Shown here one piece after another: positions 60,379 to 64,000 of a stretch of DNA of 64,000 nt. Source of the DNA: Deltaproteobacteria bacterium (lineage in GTDB: Bacteria > Desulfobacterota > Desulfobacteria > Desulfobacterales > Desulfatirhabdiaceae). A program made the translations under genes and the position numbers. Each line of letters begins with the position of its first letter. Position 1 is the first letter of the stretch. The notes below the pieces were generated by a model. That model ran no database searches. It worked only from the letters and a program-made list of their open reading frames with translations, and had not been told where the DNA came from. Location of the stretch: the NCBI GenBank assembly GCA_016219185.1, contig JACRBZ010000072.1, positions 1 through 64,000 of the forward strand, written 5' to 3'.

Positions 60379-62196
60379 CTACAATAGCCCATGCAACTTC
60401 ATTTTTCGAAAGAGGGTCCGTCGGTCGATACCGAGAATCTGCGCCACCCGACCCCGTTTCCACTGGTGGGCTTGCAGACTCTGCACGATAACCGATTTCT
60501 CGGCGTCGTTAAGGGCTTCGGCGAGCGATGCCAACGGATTGTTCCTGAAGGGCGGCATGGATGAGGCGATTTCGTGCGCATGCGGCGTGTCCGGTGCCAG
60601 GGGCAGGTCGATTTCCCGGAGAGTGACATAGCGATGGATGACGTTTTGCAGCTCCCGGACATTGCCTGGCCAGTTGTAGCACTGAATTTCACGCATTACC
60701 GACTCCGGCAGCGCGTGCAGGGAGTTGCCATGGCCGAGGGTATTCAGAAAATGGTGAACGAGCAGGGGCAGGTCTTCCTTGCGTTGCCGTAGCGGAGGCA
60801 TAAAAAGGGGGATCAGGTGAATGCGGTAATAAAAATCCTGGCGCATCTTTTGCTGTTCCACCCGTTCCCGCAGATCCCGGTGGGTGGCGGCAACGACCCT
60901 GAAATCGGTTTTCACCAGTTTGTCCCCCCCGACCGGTGTGTATCCTCCCCCTTCAATGGCTCGCAGGAGCTTGACCTGAAGGCTCAAGGGGATTTCACCC
61001 ACTTCGTCCAGAAACAGGGTGCCTCCGTGGGCGGAGTCGAGGAACCCGGGCTTGTCCGTGGCCGCCCCGGTAAACGCCCCTTTTCTGTACCCGAAAAACT
61101 CGCTCTCGATGAGGGTGTCGGGTATGGCCCCGCAATTCACCGTTACAAAGGGCCCGGGGCTGCGATCGCTCAATTCGTGAATGGTTTTGGCCACCAGTTC
61201 TTTACCGGTACCCGATTCTCCGTATATGATCACGCCGGCGTCCGCCTGAGCGGCCTTGAGGATGGTTTCGTAGACTTTCTGCATGGCGGCGCTTTTGCCG
61301 ATGATCCGGCCGAACTGCCCGCTGCCCTTCAGGGAAGAGCGCAGCCGCGTGTTTTCCTCCCGCAACCGGACTTCCCGCTCTCGCATGGCTTCTTCGGCTT
61401 CCTTGCGATCGGTAATATCCAGGGCAATGGATTGGACCTTCAAGACTTGCCCGTCCGGTCCGAAGATGGGGGTATTGATTCCGTAATACCATCGGTTGTC
61501 CCGGGGATTTCGGGTTTCCCAGCGGGTGGTTTCTCCCTTAAAGACCTGCGTGTTGACGCACCAGGGGCAGGTGGAAGTCAGATCAAAGAGCGCCGCATGA
61601 CATTTTTCACCGGTGGCATCCCGGCCGATATGGTCCATGAGTTTACGGTTCATGAATTCGATCCGGTGGTCCCGGGTGCTGGTGTAAATCAGGCCTTCGA
61701 ACAACTCGATGATGGCCGATAGCTTGGCTTCGCTCTCTTGCAGGGCTCGGGTGCGCTCCACCAGGTCAATGGTCCGGCAACGGATCTCCTCTTCCAGGTG
61801 TTCCCGGTAGCGCCGATTTTCCACCCGAAGCCGGGCCCGTTCCAGCGCCGTTTTCGCCGCATGCTCCAGAACGGCCATGTCCAGGATCGGTTTGGTGATA
61901 AAGTCCAGTGCCCCCATCCTCAGGGCTTCGATCGCATCCTGAATCACGCCGGTACCGGAAACCACAAGGGTCGGTGTATCCGGGGATTCGGCAATTACCG
62001 TTGACAATACCTCCAGACCATCGATTCCCGGCATTCTCAGGTCCACCACGACCAGATCGGGTTTCTCTGTGCGAAAAACCGCAAGTCCCTCTCTGCCGTC
62101 TCTGGCCTGGCAGACCACACAGCCACTGTCTTCCAGATAGGCGGTCATGCTTTCGCGGATGATCGATTCATCGTCGATGACGAGGATTTTTTCCAT
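60379..62196 (-). CDS. Sigma54-dependent response regulator (REC-PAS-AAA+-Fis HTH)
   Basis: 605 residues from ATG 62196, 10 bp after the kinase stop; a longer frame upstream overlaps the kinase and is not used. Receiver (~3-118) with phospho-Asp 52 (VVVDLRMPG); helical linker; PAS (~155-270); AAA+ domain (~290-525) with GESGTGKELVAKTIHE, ESEFFGYRKGAFTGA (sigma54 contact) and TLFLDEVGEIPLS; Fis-type HTH at the C-terminus (QILGIDRRTLFRKMK). It needs RpoN and ATP to open promoters. The consensus sigma54 promoter and paired palindromes lie just downstream of this gene, before the OFA transporter. Confidence 0.95.
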   Translation of the reverse strand: MEKILVIDDESIIRESMTAYLEDSGCVVCQARDGREGLAVFRTEKPDLVVVDLRMPGIDGLEVLSTVIAESPDTPTLVVSGTGVIQDAIEALRMGALDFITKPILDMAVLEHAAKTALERARLRVENRRYREHLEEEIRCRTIDLVERTRALQESEAKLSAIIELFEGLIYTSTRDHRIEFMNRKLMDHIGRDATGEKCHAALFDLTSTCPWCVNTQVFKGETTRWETRNPRDNRWYYGINTPIFGPDGQVLKVQSIALDITDRKEAEEAMREREVRLREENTRLRSSLKGSGQFGRIIGKSAAMQKVYETILKAAQADAGVIIYGESGTGKELVAKTIHELSDRSPGPFVTVNCGAIPDTLIESEFFGYRKGAFTGAATDKPGFLDSAHGGTLFLDEVGEIPLSLQVKLLRAIEGGGYTPVGGDKLVKTDFRVVAATHRDLRERVEQQKMRQDFYYRIHLIPLFMPPLRQRKEDLPLLVHHFLNTLGHGNSLHALPESVMREIQCYNWPGNVRELQNVIHRYVTLREIDLPLAPDTPHAHEIASSMPPFRNNPLASLAEALNDAEKSVIVQSLQAHQWKRGRVAQILGIDRRTLFRKMKLHGLL

Positions 62197-62206
62197 GGAT
62201 CGGCTT

Positions 62207-64000
62207 TCAGGTTTGAGTGTGACGGGGAAATTCCCGGCTGGACGACAGCGCCGATTCCGAATCAATCGGAATCCGGATAAGGAATTGTGCTCCGTCCTCG
62301 GGACTCGAAACCACGGACAAGGTGCCGCCATGATTGCTGGTGATAATAAAATAGGATACGGACAGCCCCAACCCCGTACCGATGCCCACATCCTTTGTTG
62401 TAAAAAAAGGTTCGAACACGCGTTTACGCGTTCTTTCGTCCATGCCCGGGCCGTTGTCTATCACTTCGATGCAAGCGGCGTTCTCTTCACGGAACAGGCG
62501 CAGGGTGATTCGCGGCGGTTTTTTGGCCGGCTCCGATCCGGTCATGGCCTGGGCCGCGTTTCGAAGCAGGTTCAGAATCACCTGCTCGATTTCCGACGGG
62601 GTGCAGAATACCGGCGGCAGGTCATGGGGATATTCCCGAACGATTTCGATACTGCGAAAGTCGTATTTTTTCTTCAAGTCGTAGTCGTGTGCAGCCAGCG
62701 CCACGGTCCGGTCCAGGAGTTCCGACAGACAGGCGAATGTTTTCCGGGAAGGGCTCTTTCGGCTGAAATTGAGCATATCGCTCACGGTTTTGGAGGCCCG
62801 TTCCCCGGACTCCCGAATGCCTTCGATGAATCGGATGATCCCCCGCTGTTCCAGATAATTCCTGACCCCTTCCAGTGTCACACCGCAGTCTCTGGCCGCC
62901 TGCAGGTTGGCGGGAATATTCGGGGAAATCCGTCGCAGAATATTCTGGGCGCTCTGAAGCATGCCGCCCAGGGGATTGTTGATTTCATGAGCCATGCCGG
63001 CGGCCAGTCCCCCGACAGAGACCATCTTCTCGGTCTGAACCATCATATCCTCCATGCGAATCCGGGCCGTGACATCGTCCAGACGAATCACGGCCCCTTC
63101 GACCCCTTCCACGTGGATGGGATAGATGACGATGTCTGAATATCGCAGATCCTGACCCATCCGGTCCGGTACTTTTTCGAGCTTTTTTACGGATTTTTCA
63201 GCCATGGCCTGTCCCACCACGCTCATTTGATTTCGAAGCCGGGGAAACAGCGCGTCCGGCCGCTGTCCCAGGGCCTGTTTCCGGGACACGCCCTGAGCCC
63301 TTTCCGCTTCCTGATTCCAGAAAGTGATGCGATGGTCCTGATCCACCCCCACCAGGATGGACGGCATGGAATCGATGATGGCCTGAAGATATTTTCGAAG
63401 CCGGTGCATTTCCCTCTGGGACTGAACGGCATCGGTAATGTCGTTGCCGATGCAGAGATATTCCATGACATGCCCTGAGGGATGACGGATGGCCTTTCGG
63501 GTCCAGGATATCCAGACCGTCTGGCCGTTCCGCAGGATATTTTCCGTGCCGTGGTAGCGGTACCCATGCTCGGGCCCGCCGATGACATCCGGAATGGTGC
63601 CCGGTGTATCGGTTCCCCACTTGTTTTCCGGTACAATGATACCCACAACTTTTTTGCCGATGACATCTTCTTCGCTGTAACCGAAAAAAATCTGGGCGAA
63701 TTCATTAAAAAAAGTGATCCGACCATAGGTGTCCATCCGCAGGATGATGCTGTTGGCGTTCTGGACCAGCTCGCGGTATTTGGCTTCGCTCTCCCGAATG
63801 GTCGCCTCTGCTTTTTCCCGGTCGCTGATTTCATTTTCAAGGTCCGTGCGATAGGCCTGAAGGCGATCCATGAACAAATTGAAATAGCGGGACAATTGGC
63901 CGACTTCGTCCTGACTGCGCAGGTTCATGCGAACGGAGATATCGCCCCTGGCACCGGTGGCAAAATGACGCATGAGTTCCTGAAGGGGGTTGGTGATGGA
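62207..64000 (-). CDS. Sensor histidine kinase (HAMP-PAS-PAS-HisKA-HATPase), partial at right edge
   Basis: The frame is open to the end of the window, so at least the sensor/membrane part is missing. Visible order: HAMP (SITNPLQELMRHFATG at the edge, then SQDEVGQLSRYFNLFMDRL), coiled coil, PAS (~65-190), PAS (~195-310), HisKA with phospho-His ~334 (AAGMAHEINNPLGGML) and HATPase (~430-580, with DNGPGMDERTRKRVFEPFFTTK and GTGLGLSVSYFI). Ten bases before the sigma54 activator, so it is its cognate kinase. The missing part probably senses an extracytoplasmic signal linked to the transported acid. Confidence 0.93.
   Translation of the reverse strand, partial: SITNPLQELMRHFATGARGDISVRMNLRSQDEVGQLSRYFNLFMDRLQAYRTDLENEISDREKAEATIRESEAKYRELVQNANSIILRMDTYGRITFFNEFAQIFFGYSEEDVIGKKVVGIIVPENKWGTDTPGTIPDVIGGPEHGYRYHGTENILRNGQTVWISWTRKAIRHPSGHVMEYLCIGNDITDAVQSQREMHRLRKYLQAIIDSMPSILVGVDQDHRITFWNQEAERAQGVSRKQALGQRPDALFPRLRNQMSVVGQAMAEKSVKKLEKVPDRMGQDLRYSDIVIYPIHVEGVEGAVIRLDDVTARIRMEDMMVQTEKMVSVGGLAAGMAHEINNPLGGMLQSAQNILRRISPNIPANLQAARDCGVTLEGVRNYLEQRGIIRFIEGIRESGERASKTVSDMLNFSRKSPSRKTFACLSELLDRTVALAAHDYDLKKKYDFRSIEIVREYPHDLPPVFCTPSEIEQVILNLLRNAAQAMTGSEPAKKPPRITLRLFREENAACIEVIDNGPGMDERTRKRVFEPFFTTKDVGIGTGLGLSVSYFIITSNHGGTLSVVSSPEDGAQFLIRIPIDSESALSSSREFPRHTQT

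Noticed and set aside
1-64000. CRISPR arrays, tRNA or rRNA genes, prophage
   Set aside because: No regularly spaced direct repeats, no TTCGAATC-type tRNA arms with a cloverleaf, no rRNA sequence and no phage structural genes were seen on reading both strands.

Overview
The window looks like chromosomal DNA of a strictly anaerobic, sulfate-reducer-like Desulfobacterota bacterium (Desulfobacteraceae/Desulfosarcinaceae type). That placement is inference. It rests on multihaem cytochromes, a large ferrous-iron (Feo) locus with DtxR regulators, a ferredoxin-linked 2-oxoacid oxidoreductase with CoA transferase, many two-component proteins and moderately high GC. No rRNA, tRNA, CRISPR array, complete IS or prophage was found. 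Genes run off both ends: a secreted-type protein at the left and a HAMP/PAS histidine kinase at the right.

Layout. 0-3.3 kb: beta-barrel porin-like protein plus a 13-haem lipoprotein cytochrome, then a monohaem cytochrome on the other strand. 3.3-6.3 kb: membrane metallophosphoesterase, small membrane protein, DinB-like protein and 3-methyladenine glycosylase. 6.4-12.2 kb: feo locus (DtxR-FeoA fusion, FeoA, CDF-like membrane protein, FeoB, a 56-residue Cys-rich FeoB-associated protein, an outer-membrane protein), with palindromic operator candidates before the regulator and before feoB and a decayed feoB remnant at the 3' end. 12.3-14.2 kb: P1B metal ATPase. 14.3-19.7 kb: a siaABCD-type phosphatase/kinase/SiaC/diguanylate cyclase operon and a hybrid histidine kinase. 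19.8-22.9 kb: second DtxR regulator, a structured leader with terminator, a DUF2325-like protein, a STAS-like protein with a Cys tail, and a truncated copy of the feo outer-membrane protein. 22.9-26 kb: PilZ protein and a large GT-C-like membrane protein. 26-35 kb: a patchwork of small accessory genes (GyrI-like, VOC, Cys-rich peptide plus SelO, alpha/beta hydrolase, GrpB, GNAT, QueG-like, a frameshifted PheC-like protein, HigBA), with a decayed ATPase and repeats. 34.6-37.4 kb: MobB and a split YeeE/YedE transporter whose main half is fused to two rhodanese domains. 37.5-45.5 kb: ABC-2 exporter, B12-binding-fold protein, VapBC, SWIM/SNF2 pair, cupin and an exported Tyr/Pro-rich protein. 45.8-54.1 kb: sbcC without sbcD, then (reading leftward from 54.1 kb) korDABC and a two-subunit CoA transferase. 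54.4-64 kb: GH17-membrane protein, propionyl/acetyl-CoA synthetase, OFA-family transporter, and a sigma54 activator with its histidine kinase.

The clearest circuit is at the right end. A histidine kinase and its NtrC-type activator lie upstream of a consensus -24/-12 promoter and two copies of an 18-bp palindrome. The promoter faces the carboxylate-type transporter and then the acyl-CoA synthetase, suggesting two-component control of short-chain acid uptake and activation. The feo locus shows a second readable circuit, with a palindrome inside the -35/-10 spacer of the DtxR-FeoA gene and a related one before feoB. Less explained, and possibly new, are the DtxR / leader RNA / DUF2325 / STAS-Cys locus at 19.9-22.4 kb and the 53-residue Cys-rich peptide just upstream of selO.
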